Origin: Streptomyces griseus subsp. griseus
GTDB taxonomy: Bacteria; Actinomycetota; Actinomycetes; Streptomycetales; Streptomycetaceae
Assembly (NCBI RefSeq): GCF_003610995.1
Contig: NZ_CP032543.1
Coordinates: forward strand, 1,488,001-1,552,000
Length of the DNA stretch: 64,000 nucleotides
Direction: 5' to 3'
Below, in pieces: positions 36,114 through 45,609 of the stretch. Made by a program: the position numbers and the translations under genes. The first letter of the stretch is position 1, and every line of letters starts with the position of its first letter. Under the pieces are notes generated by a model, which was not told the origin of the DNA, searched no databases, and worked only from the letters and a program-made list of their open reading frames with translations.

Positions 36114-36260
36114 GGGGGCCATGCTGCCGTACGGCGTGGGGCGGGCGCAGGGGGGTTCTCGCTGGGCGTACGGGCGGACCGGGGCGGGCGGATACCCCCT
36201 GGGGGCAGTGGCCGCTTACCATCTCCTGGGCGCGGCACACCGAGTACCGAGGACATCCTC

Positions 36261-37085
36261 ATGACACTCACGCCTGCGCGCGATGCCGGCTCCGCTCCCC
36301 CTGCCCGCTCCCCCGGTCTGCCGCGCCGTGCCGCTGACGAGTTCGGGCTGACGGCGCTGTTGCTCCTGGGCGTCGTGAGCGGGGTGCGGTGGCTCTTCGC
36401 ACCGGACGGGTACGGAGGGAGCGGGACGGCGTTCGTCCTGCTCGGGGCGGGGGTCGGCGCGCTGCTCACCGCCCTCGTCCGCTCCGCGCCCGGGCGGCGC
36501 TCGGGCGGGCACCTGAACCCGGCGGTCACCCTCGCCCTGTGGCGGATCGGGGCGTTCCCGGGGCGGGAGGTGGTGCCGTACGCCGCCGCGCAGTTCGGCG
36601 GCTCGGTGGTGGGGACGTGGCTGGCGGGGCTGGTGTGGGGGCCGGTGGTCGCCCGGCCGCCGGTCTCCCACGCGGTGGTGCGGCCCGGTCCGGGCTGGGG
36701 CGAGGGGGCCGTCATGGCGGCCGAGGCCGGGGTGCTGGCCGGGTCGGCGCTGCTGCTCGCCGGGCTCCAGGCGCATCCGGTGGGCCGAAGACTTCTCCCG
36801 TACGCCGTCGGGCTGGTCACCGCCCTGGTGATCGCGGTGCTCGGTCCGCTGAGCGGCGGATCGGCCAACCCGGCCCGGCAGTTGGGCCCGGCGCTGCTGT
36901 CGGGCGAGCCCGGGCTGCTGTGGGTGTACGGGGGCGGGCCGGTGCTGGGGGCGGTGGCCGGTGCAGGGGTGGTGGCGGTGGTGCGCGCGGGAGGGTGGGC
37001 GCGGGGGTGGCGTACGGGAGGCTCGGCGTGGGACCGGGGGGACGGCCCGGCGCGGGGCTGGTGGCGGTGGCGGGCCGGAGGCTGA
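36261..37085 (+). CDS. MIP/aquaporin-family channel
   Basis: A 274-residue membrane channel of the major intrinsic protein family. Both half-helix signatures are present: GGHLNPAVTLALWRIG (NPA) and GGSANPARQLGPALLSG (NPA), with six hydrophobic helices around them. The second-half arginine after NPA (NPAR) is the selectivity-filter arginine. The C-terminus ends in a Trp/Arg/Gly-rich cytoplasmic tail. It could carry water, glycerol or small solutes. It is divergent from pepN and tail to tail with chorismate mutase. Confidence 0.9.
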   Translation: MTLTPARDAGSAPPARSPGLPRRAADEFGLTALLLLGVVSGVRWLFAPDGYGGSGTAFVLLGAGVGALLTALVRSAPGRRSGGHLNPAVTLALWRIGAFPGREVVPYAAAQFGGSVVGTWLAGLVWGPVVARPPVSHAVVRPGPGWGEGAVMAAEAGVLAGSALLLAGLQAHPVGRRLLPYAVGLVTALVIAVLGPLSGGSANPARQLGPALLSGEPGLLWVYGGGPVLGAVAGAGVVAVVRAGGWARGWRTGGSAWDRGDGPARGWWRWRAGG

Positions 37086-37146
37086 GCGCGAGGTCGGGTG
37101 GGCGGACCGGCGCCGGGGCGCGGCGGGCGTCCCGGCGGGCCGCCCG

Positions 37147-37485
37147 TCAGGCCTCGGTGGCCGTAGCGTTCCCGTTCCCCGTCTCCTCCGCGATGCGCTC
37201 GTGGTGGCGGATGACCTCGGCGATGATGAAGTTCAGCAGCTTCTCGGCGAACGCCGGGTCCAGGTTGGCGCTCTGCGCGAGCTGCCGCAGCCGGGTGATC
37301 TGGCGGGTCTCGCGGGCCGGGTCGGCGGGCGGGAGCTGGTGGTCGGCCTTGAGGCGGCCGACCTGCTGGGTGGCCTTGAAGCGCTCGGCGAGCATGTGGA
37401 CGACGGCGGCGTCGATGTTGTCGATGGACTCGCGCAGCCGGTTCAGCTCGGCCTGGACGGACGCGTCGATTTCGCTCGTACTCAT
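37147..37485 (-). CDS. Chorismate mutase (AroQ type)
   Basis: A 112-residue monofunctional AroQ chorismate mutase, converting chorismate to prephenate for Phe/Tyr synthesis. It starts MSTSEIDASVQAELNRLRES and has the active-site helices: RLRESIDNIDAAVVHMLAER, QQVGRLKADHQLPPADPARE and EKLLNFIIAEVIRHHERIAE. Length and the Arg/Lys/Glu pattern fit the all-helical AroQ fold. There is no signal peptide, so it is cytosolic. It is followed by the convergent MIP gene. Confidence 0.93.
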   Translation of the reverse strand: MSTSEIDASVQAELNRLRESIDNIDAAVVHMLAERFKATQQVGRLKADHQLPPADPARETRQITRLRQLAQSANLDPAFAEKLLNFIIAEVIRHHERIAEETGNGNATATEA

Positions 37486-37510
37486 GGTCAGCGAGCTTAG
37501 ACGTCCCTCC

Positions 37511-38389
37511 TCACGGCCGGATCATCGGCGGGTCGTCCGGGTCGGGCACCTGGTCGCTCCAGCCGCCGGGGACGCTGCGCCCCTGCTGCTCGCGGAAGCG
37601 GACGGGGGCGGTGCCGACGCGGCGGGCGAAGAGGCGGGAGAAGTAGGCGGGGTCGTCGTAGCCGACGCGGCGGGCGACGGCGGCGACGGGGAGGTCGGTG
37701 GCGGCGAGCAGTTCCTTGGCCCGGCCGAGGCGGATGGTGAGCAGGTAGTCCTTGGGGCTGCATCCGGCGCCGCGCCGCACGGCGGTGCGCAGTTCGGCGG
37801 GGGTCATGCCGTGTTTCGCGGCGTGCTCGGCGACGGTGAGCGGCTGGTAGGCGTCGCGGGCGAGCGCCTGGAGGACCGGGTCGCCGTCGGGGCCGAGGTC
37901 GGCGCGGGCGCGGCGCAGGGAGACCAGGAGTTCGTGGACGGCGGCCGCGGTCTCGACCTCCAGCAGGGGGTTGCCGCGGCGGGCGGCGCGCACGATGCGG
38001 CCGACGGCGGCGCGGGGGGCGGCGGTGTCGGAGAGCGGGACGAGGGGGCGGTCGGGTTCGATGCAGCCGAGCTCGGTGTACGTGGTGGTGGCGGGGCCGG
38101 TGAAGTCGACGAAGCTCTCGTCCCAGCCGGTGCCGGGGTCGGCGCCGTAGTGGTGCGGGGTTCCGGGGGTGAGCCAGATCAGGGTGGGGCCGGTGACGGG
38201 GGTGCGGCGTCCGTCGGGGCCGGCGAACCAGCCGGTGCCGGAGTTGACGATCACGGCGACGTGGTGGTCGAGGGTGCGGGGGCCGACGGTGGGCAGGGCG
38301 CCGTGCTGGAGACCGACGCCGAGGCAGACGAGGCCGAGGCGGTGGTGGAGCGGGCTGGGGGTGAAGAAGCGCATCCAGGTGTGGTACAT
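37511..38389 (-). CDS. AraC-family transcriptional regulator
   Basis: A 292-residue regulator. The N-terminal cupin-like ligand-binding domain (about 1-150; LIWLTPGTPHHYGAD) is of the sugar-responsive AraC type. The C-terminal helix-turn-helix pair (about 175-275) shows PLTVAEHAAKHGMTPAELRT and PVAAVARRVGYDDPAYFSRL, ending FARRVGTAPVRFREQ. It is divergent from the beta-galactosidase gene with repeated motifs in the gap, so it probably controls that gene in response to a galactoside or related sugar. Confidence 0.92.
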   Translation of the reverse strand: MYHTWMRFFTPSPLHHRLGLVCLGVGLQHGALPTVGPRTLDHHVAVIVNSGTGWFAGPDGRRTPVTGPTLIWLTPGTPHHYGADPGTGWDESFVDFTGPATTTYTELGCIEPDRPLVPLSDTAAPRAAVGRIVRAARRGNPLLEVETAAAVHELLVSLRRARADLGPDGDPVLQALARDAYQPLTVAEHAAKHGMTPAELRTAVRRGAGCSPKDYLLTIRLGRAKELLAATDLPVAAVARRVGYDDPAYFSRLFARRVGTAPVRFREQQGRSVPGGWSDQVPDPDDPPMIRP

Positions 38390-38420
38390 CGCGGCCTTCC
38401 CCTCCCAGGGTCATGGATTC

Positions 38421-38474
38421 GTCGCGTCCATGGGGTCCGTTGCGTCCAATCAGCAGCGATCTTTGTCCATGGAC
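38421..38474. promoter_or_regulatory. Repeated motifs in araC/beta-galactosidase gap
   Basis: Two direct repeats, GTCGCGTCCA (38421-38430) and GTTGCGTCCA (38439-38448), lie 18 bp apart, and the perfect 10-bp palindrome GTCCATGGAC is at 38465-38474; GTCCATGG also occurs at 38426-38433. Direct repeats near two helical turns are typical AraC-family binding sites. They lie between the two divergent genes. Confidence 0.5.
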
Positions 38475-40310
38475 CCGTCGTGACGCCAGAGGTCACAGTG
38501 GTCGGACCATTTCACGCCAGGGCCGCCGGGTGCGGCGGAGCACAGGAGCGTACGAGCACGATGACCGACTTCACCGTGGGGGACGACCACTTCCGGATCG
38601 GCGGGAAGCCCGTGCGCCTGCTGTCGGGTGCCCTGCACTACTTCCGGGTGCACGAGGAGCAGTGGGACCACCGGCTGGCGATGCTGGCGGCGATGGGGCT
38701 GAACTGCGTCGAGACGTACGTGCCGTGGAATCTGCACGAGGAGCGCGAGGGCGCGTACCGGGATGTGGGGGCGCTGGGCCGGTTCCTGGACGCGGTGGAG
38801 CGGGCCGGGCTGTGGGCGATCGTGCGCCCGGGTCCGTACATCTGTGCCGAGTGGGAGAACGGCGGGCTGCCCCTCTGGGTGACGGGCCGGTTCGGTCGAC
38901 GGGTGCGGACGCGGGACGACGGCTACCGGGCGGTGGTGGAGCGGTGGTTCCGGGAGCTGCTGCCGCAGGTGGTGGAGCGGGAGATCGGCCGGGGCGGCCC
39001 GGTGATCCTGGTGCAGGCGGAGAACGAGTACGGGAGTTACGGCTCCGACGCGGTGTATCTGGAGTGGCTGGCGGGGCTGTTGCGGCGGTGCGGGGTGAGC
39101 GTGCCGCTGTTCACGTCGGACGGCCCGGAGGACCACATGCTGACCGGCGGTTCCGTGCCGGGGCTGCTCGCGACGGCGAACTTCGGTTCGGGGGCGCGGG
39201 AGGATTTCGAGGTGCTGCGCCGCCATCAGCCGAAGGGGCCGCTGATGTGCATGGAGTTCTGGTGCGGCTGGTTCGACCACTGGGGGCCGAACCCGTCGTA
39301 CGGGACGCCGGGCAGGCGGCGGAGGCGCTGCGGGAGATCCTGGAGTGCGGGGCGTCGGTGAACATCTACATGGCGCACGGCGGGACGAACTTCGCGGGGT
39401 GGGCGGGGGCGAACCGGGGCGGTCCGGTGCAGGACGGTCAGTTCCAGCCGACGGTGACGTCGTACGACTACGACGCGCCGGTCGACGAGTACGGGCGGGC
39501 CACGGAGAAGTTCCACCTGTTCCGGAAGGTGCTGGCGGAGTACGCCGAGGGCACGCTGCCCGCGCTGCCGCCGGAGCCGAAAGGTCTGGCCGGGCCGGTG
39601 CGGGTGGAGCTGGACGGGTGGGCCGGGCTCGGTGACGTACTGGAGGCGCTGGGTGATCCGGAGGAGCCGGAGTCCGGGGCGGCGCCGGCCTTCGAGGAGC
39701 TGGGGGTCGGCCGGGGCTGGTGCGTTACCGGGTGGCGGTGCCCGGGCCGCGCATCCCGTACCCGCTGACCGCCGCCGGGCTGCGGGACCGGGCGGTGGTG
39801 TACGTGGACGGGGTCCGGGCGGGCGTGCTGACCGAGGAGAGCGCCACGCTGCCGGAGCCGGTGGCGGGTCCGGCGGAGGTGGAGCTGTGGGTGGAGTCGC
39901 TGGGCCGGGTCAACTACGGGCCGCGCCTGGGTGAGCCGAAGGGGATCACGGGCGGGGTGCTGCACGAGCGGCAGTATCTGCACGGTGTACGGGCCCGGGG
40001 GCTGCGGCTGGACGCCTTCGAGGAGGCGGACGCGGTGGCGGGGGTTGCGTTCGGGCCGGTACCGGGGGTTTCCGGGGGCACCGGGTTGTTCCGGGGGACG
40101 TTCACCGTCGAGGGGACGGAGGGCGTCGGCCACGCGGGGCTGCGGCTGCCCGGCTGGACGCGCGGCTTCGTCTGGGTGAACGGCTTCTGCCTGGGCCGGT
40201 ACTGGTCGGCGGGCCCGCAGGAGACGCTGTACGTGCCAGGGCCGGTGCTCCGTGACGGCGTCAACGAGGTGTGGGTGCTGGAGCTGGAGGGTGCGGGCGG
40301 GGCGTGGGTG

Positions 40311-40427
40311 GAGCTGGGTCCGGGGACGCCGGTGCGTGCCGGCACCCCCGAGCTGGGTCCGGGGACGCCGGTGCTTACCGGCGCCCCCGAGCCCGGTCCG
40401 GGGGCGTCCGATCGTACGGACGCCCCC
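40311..40427 (+). repeat. Three tandem 39-bp repeats at the end of the beta-galactosidase gene
   Basis: Units start at 40311, 40350 and 40389 and encode ELGPGTPVRAGTP, ELGPGTPVLTGAP and EPGPGASDRTDAP. The first two are nearly identical in DNA; the third is diverged and forms the terminator hairpin. They extend the protein beyond the normal GH35 fold. Confidence 0.85.
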
Positions 40428-40429
40428 GG
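40398..40429. terminator. Terminator overlapping the 3' end of the beta-galactosidase gene
   Basis: A perfect 13-bp stem (CCGGGGGCGTCCG, 40398-40410, with 40417-40429) and a 6-base loop. It sits inside the coding end, 14 bases before the stop codon, facing the convergent trypsin-like gene. Confidence 0.8.
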
Positions 40430-40461
40430 GGTGGTTCAGCCGTGATCGGCCGTCAGCGGCG

Positions 40462-41331
<870 letters not shown>

Positions 41332-41478
41332 TTATCGAGAGCCGTTCACCGCTGCCACAAGGCACACTTTTCGGCCAAGCTCACCACGGCGGTTCCCGCT
41401 CCCCCCGGACGCCCCCGGCCTACAGTGGAGAGCGGCCGGGGGCGGGGGCCCTCGGCCGGAGCGGATGGGGGTACGGAC

Positions 41479-42381
41479 GTGAGCAACGGCAGTCCGGGCG
41501 CACCGGTCGTCCACGGCTTTCCGCATCTGGACACGGTCCGGTCCGCGATCACCGCGCTGTACCGGCGGCTCTCCCCGGACGGCGTCCACACCTACGGCGC
41601 CAGCCTGGTCCCCGCCGATGCCGCTTTCTCCGACGCGGACGATCTCCACCTCGGCACCCAGCGGGTGGCACGGGCCCTGGTCCAGCACCTCCGTCTGCCC
41701 GACGCCCGCATGATCGTCGGCTTCCGCGCGATGGAGCACGCGGCGAGCGTGGAACTGACCGCGGGCCCCGAATACTTCATCGAACTGAACGACCGGTTCC
41801 GCACCCACCGCAGGGACATCGGCGCGGCGCTCGCCCACGAGATCACCCATGTCCTGCTGCACCGGCTGGACCTGGAGTTCCCCGGCACCCGGGACAACGA
41901 GATCCTCACCGACACCGTGACCGCCTATCTCGGCGCGGGCTGGCTGCTGCTGGACGCGTTCCGGGAGGACGCCGTGTCCCGGCAGAAGCTGGGCTATCTG
42001 ACGCCGGAGGAGTTCGGGTACGTCCTGGCCAAGCGGGCGCTGGTCTTCGACGAGGACCCCTCGCCCTGGTTCACCAGCCCGCAGGCGTACACGGCGTACA
42101 CCAAGGGGCGGGCGCACGCCCTAGACGATCTGCGCCGGCCCCCGCTGACGGCGGCCGGGTGGGCGGGACGGCGGCGGTACGCCAAGGACCGGCGGTACGC
42201 CCAGGACCACCCCGGAACGGGCGCGGACCCGAGCGTTCCCTACGCCTTCGACTCCGGCCGCGAGGGGCTGCGGGTCTCCTTCCCCTGCCCCACCTGCCAC
42301 CAGCGCATCCGGCTCCCCGTCCGGGGCCGGACCGTCGCACGGTGCGGACTGTGTCGTACGCGACTGGAGTGCGACACCTGA
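41479..42381 (+). CDS. HExxH metallopeptidase-like protein with C-terminal zinc ribbon
   Basis: A 300-residue soluble protein not matched to a named family. The centre has a zincin motif AALAHEITHVLLHRLDL (about 115-131), with a downstream acidic ENEILTDT-like segment (RDNEILTDTVTAYLG) that could give the third zinc ligand. The C-terminus is a zinc ribbon (FPCPTCHQRIRLP, then RCGLCRTRLEC). There is no signal peptide. The start is GTG 41479 after a GGGGG tract. It is divergent from the trypsin-like gene and 30 bases upstream of the ankyrin gene. Substrate unknown. Confidence 0.75.
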   Translation: MSNGSPGAPVVHGFPHLDTVRSAITALYRRLSPDGVHTYGASLVPADAAFSDADDLHLGTQRVARALVQHLRLPDARMIVGFRAMEHAASVELTAGPEYFIELNDRFRTHRRDIGAALAHEITHVLLHRLDLEFPGTRDNEILTDTVTAYLGAGWLLLDAFREDAVSRQKLGYLTPEEFGYVLAKRALVFDEDPSPWFTSPQAYTAYTKGRAHALDDLRRPPLTAAGWAGRRRYAKDRRYAQDHPGTGADPSVPYAFDSGREGLRVSFPCPTCHQRIRLPVRGRTVARCGLCRTRLECDT

Positions 42382-42411
42382 GTGCCATTCCGGCCACCGT
42401 AGGGTCGAAGC

Positions 42412-43194
42412 ATGACGAACGAGCCGATCAGGGATGAACCAAGCCTGTTCGATGCGCTGTACGGGGACCAGAACGCTGTCGTACGGGCGCTGCGCGCGGG
42501 TGCGCGGGCCGAGTCGAGTGACGAGGAGGGCACGACGGCGCTCTATCTGGCGGCGGTCCAGGACCTGCCGGAAGCGGTACGGCTCCTGCTCGCGGCGGGC
42601 GCCGATCCCGACCGGGTGAGCGGACCCGAGGCGGGCGACCTGCCGCTGTGCGGGGCGGCGTGCGGCGGGCACACCGAGGTGGTGGAGGCTCTGCTGGCCG
42701 CCGGGGCGCAGCCGGATCTGCGCGAGGAGTTCGGGTTCACGGCGCTGCGGTGGGCGGTGGGTCTCGGCCACGCCCCGACGGTGGAGGTGCTGCTCGCCGG
42801 GGGCGCGGACCCCTTGCTGCCCGGCCCCCAGGGCGAGCCGATGCTGGTCCTGGCGGCGCAGCGCGGCTCGCTGCGGACGGTGCGGGCGCTGCTGGAGCAC
42901 GGAGCGGCGGCGCCGGGGCAGGAGGCGGTGGTCGGGGTGGCGCTGGAGGAGGCACGGCGGCTAGCCGGCCTCGACCAGGAGCAGGAGCTGCTGCGGCAGT
43001 TGGAGGAGGCGTACGGGACCGGCCTCGACGCGGTGGTCCGGCGGGACCTGGCCGACGGCGAGGAGACGGTGACCGTGGAGCTGCTGCGGGACGGGGAGCC
43101 GGCGGCGGGGGTGGACCGGCACACGGGGCACGCGGAGATCGCGGCGCTGCTGGAGGGGGTCGCGCGCGCCGGTGCGCCCGTTCCGCCCAGGTGA
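42412..43194 (+). CDS. Ankyrin repeat protein
   Basis: A 260-residue cytosolic protein built of ankyrin repeats. Four repeats are visible in the first 175 residues, e.g. GTTALYLAAVQDLPEAVRLL, then LPLCGAACGGHTEVVEALL, then FTALRWAVGLGHAPTVEVLL and PMLVLAAQRGSLRTVRALLE. The C-terminal 80 residues are helical and unassigned. Such proteins mediate protein-protein contacts; no partner is evident. It lies just after the metallopeptidase-like gene in the same direction. Confidence 0.88.
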   Translation: MTNEPIRDEPSLFDALYGDQNAVVRALRAGARAESSDEEGTTALYLAAVQDLPEAVRLLLAAGADPDRVSGPEAGDLPLCGAACGGHTEVVEALLAAGAQPDLREEFGFTALRWAVGLGHAPTVEVLLAGGADPLLPGPQGEPMLVLAAQRGSLRTVRALLEHGAAAPGQEAVVGVALEEARRLAGLDQEQELLRQLEEAYGTGLDAVVRRDLADGEETVTVELLRDGEPAAGVDRHTGHAEIAALLEGVARAGAPVPPR

Positions 43195-43218
43195 GGTCGC
43201 GCCCCGGACCTCGGGGCA

Positions 43219-44484
43219 CTACGCCTGCCGCGCCTGCCACTCCGCCCGGGTGAGGACGTACTCCACCTCCCCGTGTTCCGAGCCCTCGATGGCGTCCGGC
43301 CAGTTCTCGGCGTAGGAGCGGAGGAAGGTCAGCCCCGCCTTCTCCATCACCCGCCGGGACCCGGCGTTGACGGCCATGGTGTTGGCGGTCACGCGCTCGG
43401 CCCCGAGGTCGGTGAACCCCTTGCGCACGAGGGCCAGCGCGCCCTCGGTGGCGTAACCACGGCCCCAGGCGGCCCGGTTGAGCCGGTAGCCGAGTTCGAC
43501 GACGGTGCGGTCGTGGTCGTCGACGGGCCGGAGTTCGAACCCGCCGAGGAAGGTGCCGGTGGCCTTCTCCTCGGCGGCCCAGAACCCGCGGGTGCCGGTG
43601 CACGGGTGGTCGTGGAGGAGCCTGGGCAGGGTCCGCTCCCGGATGGACCCGGCGGTGGTGGGCCGGCCGCCGTTGATGTACCGCATGACCTCGGGGTCGT
43701 TGTCGAGGGCGAGCAGGTGGGGGGCGTCGGCGTTGGTGAACGGGCGCAGCACGAGCCGGTCGGTCTCCAGGAAGGTGCGGGGACTCTCCGGCACCTGGAT
43801 GCGGAAGGTCAGGCCTTCCGGGCTCGACAGCCGCGCCAGGCCTTCGGAGACGGTGACGAACTCCCCGCCATGGGCACGGGCCCGGGCGGCGACACCTTCG
43901 AGGTCGTCCACGGCGAGGGCCGGCTCCCACTGCGGCGCGGTGCCGGTGGGAGCCTCGACGAACGAGGCCCGGGCGGGCGGAGCGCCGGTCGTCATCCCGG
44001 TGTAGAAGAGCCGGGCCCGCCCAGGGTCCTCGCAGGCCAGGACCGCGTGCTGGGGTACGGCCAGGGTCCCGTCCGGCGGCGACACCGGCCACCCCGCGAA
44101 CCCCCGCGGCCGCCAGAGGGAGACGACCGCACCCACCGGGTCGACCAGGGTGGCGATCCGGCCCCGGTCCCCCGCGTCGAAGGGCGGTACGAGGATCTGC
44201 GCCCCGCGCTCCGCCGCCACGGCCGTACGGCGGTCCACGTCGTCGACCGCCAGGCAGGAGGCGACATGGGCGGGCAGCCCCGGCGGATGGACGGGCTGCG
44301 CGAGGTCGCTCAGGCCGCCGATGCGGTGGTCCCCCGCGGAGATCGTGACGGCCTTGCGCCGGTCGTCCTCGTCCACGGCGAAGTCCCAGCCGAGCACGGC
44401 GGAGAAGAAGTCCGCGGTGCCGGAGGGGTCATGGGTCTTGAGGTCCATCCAGCAGAACTCGTCCAGGGGGCCGTGCCGTGTCAT
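43219..44484 (-). CDS. VOC-domain protein fused to GNAT acetyltransferase
   Basis: A 421-residue two-part protein. Residues 1-235 hold two VOC (glyoxalase/bleomycin-resistance) modules, starting MTRHGPLDEFCWMDLKTHDP with SGTADFFSAVLGWDFAVDED and later EDPGRARLFYTGMTT. Residues from about 240 form a GNAT acetyltransferase: FLETDRLVLRPFTNADAPHL, acetyl-CoA loop LNRAAWGRGYATEGALALVR and SRRVMEKAGLTFLRSY (RimJ-like). The start at 44484 has GAGGAG 6 bases upstream. The frame through the junction is continuous, so the fusion looks real. Function unknown; antibiotic inactivation is possible but only a family-level guess. Confidence 0.85.
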   Translation of the reverse strand: MTRHGPLDEFCWMDLKTHDPSGTADFFSAVLGWDFAVDEDDRRKAVTISAGDHRIGGLSDLAQPVHPPGLPAHVASCLAVDDVDRRTAVAAERGAQILVPPFDAGDRGRIATLVDPVGAVVSLWRPRGFAGWPVSPPDGTLAVPQHAVLACEDPGRARLFYTGMTTGAPPARASFVEAPTGTAPQWEPALAVDDLEGVAARARAHGGEFVTVSEGLARLSSPEGLTFRIQVPESPRTFLETDRLVLRPFTNADAPHLLALDNDPEVMRYINGGRPTTAGSIRERTLPRLLHDHPCTGTRGFWAAEEKATGTFLGGFELRPVDDHDRTVVELGYRLNRAAWGRGYATEGALALVRKGFTDLGAERVTANTMAVNAGSRRVMEKAGLTFLRSYAENWPDAIEGSEHGEVEYVLTRAEWQARQA

Positions 44485-44586
44485 CGTGCGCTCCTCGGTG
44501 TCCTGTGCTGGATATCGGGAGCGCGGGCGTCTCCGCAAGCGAGTTTCCGCGCCGCACAGCCCGGCCCGCGCGTCGCAGGGCATCGC

Positions 44587-45513
44587 CTACGGCGCCCCGT
44601 ACACGCCCCGCGGAACCTCCGCGTCCGCCAGCAGCCGGCGTACGGTCTCCCCCGCATCGGCCGGGGACCTGCGGGCGCCCCGGTCGTCGGTGGGGCCCGG
44701 GCGCCAGCCCTCCATGACGGTGATGCGGCCCGCCTCGGCCTCGAAGACGCGGCCGGTCACCCCGTCACTGGCGGCGGAGCCGAGCCAGACGACGAGGGGC
44801 GAGACGTTCTCGGGGGCCATCGCGTCGAACTTCCCCTCCCCCGGGTCCGCCATCGTCGCGGCGAAGGTCTGCTCGGTCATCCGGGTCCGGGCGGCCGGGG
44901 CGAGGGCGTTGACGTGGACTCCGTACCGGCCCAGTTCGGCGGCCGCGACCAGGGTCAGGGCGACGATTCCGGCTTTGGCGGCCGCGTAGTTGCCCTGGCC
45001 GACGCTGCCGAGGAGGCCGGCGCCGGAGCTGGTGTTGATCACCCGGGCGACGGGCGTCCGGCCCGCCTTGGCCTCGGACCGCCAGAGCGCGGCGGCATGC
45101 TTGAGGGGCAGGAAGTGGCCCTTGAGGTGGACGCGCATCACCGCGTCCCAGGCGTCCTCGTCCAGGTTGACGAGCATCCGGTCGCGCAGGAAGCCCGCGT
45201 TGTTGACCAGGGTGTCGAGGCGGCCGAAGGCGTCCAGGGCGGTGGTGACCAGGGAGGCGGCGCCCTCGGTGGTGGCGATGTCACCGTCGTGGACGACCGC
45301 CTCCCCGCCCCCGGCCACGATCTCTTCGACCACCCGGCGGGCGGGCTCGGACGAGCCGCCGTCCCCGCCGGGCCCGACGCCCAGGTCGTTGACGACCACC
45401 GCGGCTCCTTCGGCGGCGAAGGCGAGCGCGTGGGCCCGGCCGAGGCCGCGTCCGGCGCCGGTGACGGCGACGACCCGGCCGACGCAGAGCCGTCCGGTGG
45501 TGGGTGGCGTCAT
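44587..45513 (-). CDS. SDR-family oxidoreductase at steroid-catabolism locus
   Basis: A 308-residue short-chain dehydrogenase. The cofactor motif is VAVTGAGRGLGRAHALAFAA, the structural motif is LVNNAGFLRD, and the catalytic Ser-Tyr-Lys are in INTSSGAGLLGSVGQGNYAA and AAKAG. It resembles the R-specific hydroxyacyl-CoA dehydrogenase type. It is divergent from echA20 with the KstR2-like operator between them, the same position as an SDR in the mycobacterial HIP gene cluster (Rv3548c, from memory). Its step in the pathway is not assigned. Confidence 0.87.
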   Translation of the reverse strand: MTPPTTGRLCVGRVVAVTGAGRGLGRAHALAFAAEGAAVVVNDLGVGPGGDGGSSEPARRVVEEIVAGGGEAVVHDGDIATTEGAASLVTTALDAFGRLDTLVNNAGFLRDRMLVNLDEDAWDAVMRVHLKGHFLPLKHAAALWRSEAKAGRTPVARVINTSSGAGLLGSVGQGNYAAAKAGIVALTLVAAAELGRYGVHVNALAPAARTRMTEQTFAATMADPGEGKFDAMAPENVSPLVVWLGSAASDGVTGRVFEAEAGRITVMEGWRPGPTDDRGARRSPADAGETVRRLLADAEVPRGVYGAP

Positions 45514-45568
45514 CTCATCTCCCGTACGAGTCGGCCTGGTTGGCGGGTGGGGGTGCGACTGCTACCGT

Positions 45569-45590
45569 CCACCTAACAAATGTTTGGTGG
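45569..45590. promoter_or_regulatory. KstR2-like operator, copy 1
   Basis: A 22-bp imperfect palindrome, 9 of 11 half-site positions paired, containing the core CCTAACAAATGTTTGGT (45573-45589). It lies between the divergent SDR gene and echA20, 20 bases upstream of the echA20 start. The same core, with one difference, occurs inverted at the second operator (54376-54395). The centre matches 8 of 10 fixed positions of the mycobacterial KstR2 box AnCAAGnnCTTGnT as I recall it. Confidence 0.75.
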
Positions 45591-45609
45591 AAAGGTAGCT
45601 GATCCTCCG

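Larger units (their letters stand above)
38561..40445 (+). pseudogene. Glycoside hydrolase family 35 beta-galactosidase, two single-base frameshifts
   Basis: One protein of about 628 residues spread over three frames. Part 1 (from ATG 38561) has FRIGGKPVRLLSGALHYFRV, the acid/base glutamate in ILVQAENEYGSYG and the nucleophile in MCMEFWCGWFDHWG. Part 2 continues RDAGQAAEALREILE, then ASVNIYMAHGGTNFAGWAG. Part 3 (from about 39717) is the C-terminal jelly-roll (LGRVNYGPRLGEPKG; GFVWVNGFCLGRYW). Adding one C at 39292-39294 and one G at 39713-39716 restores a single frame. No signal peptide is seen, so the enzyme would be cytosolic. Confidence 0.88.

Noticed and set aside
38561..40445. Programmed frameshifting in the beta-galactosidase gene
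   Set aside because: The shifts are at plain C and G runs without a slippery heptamer or downstream pseudoknot, and two shifts in one gene would be exceptional.
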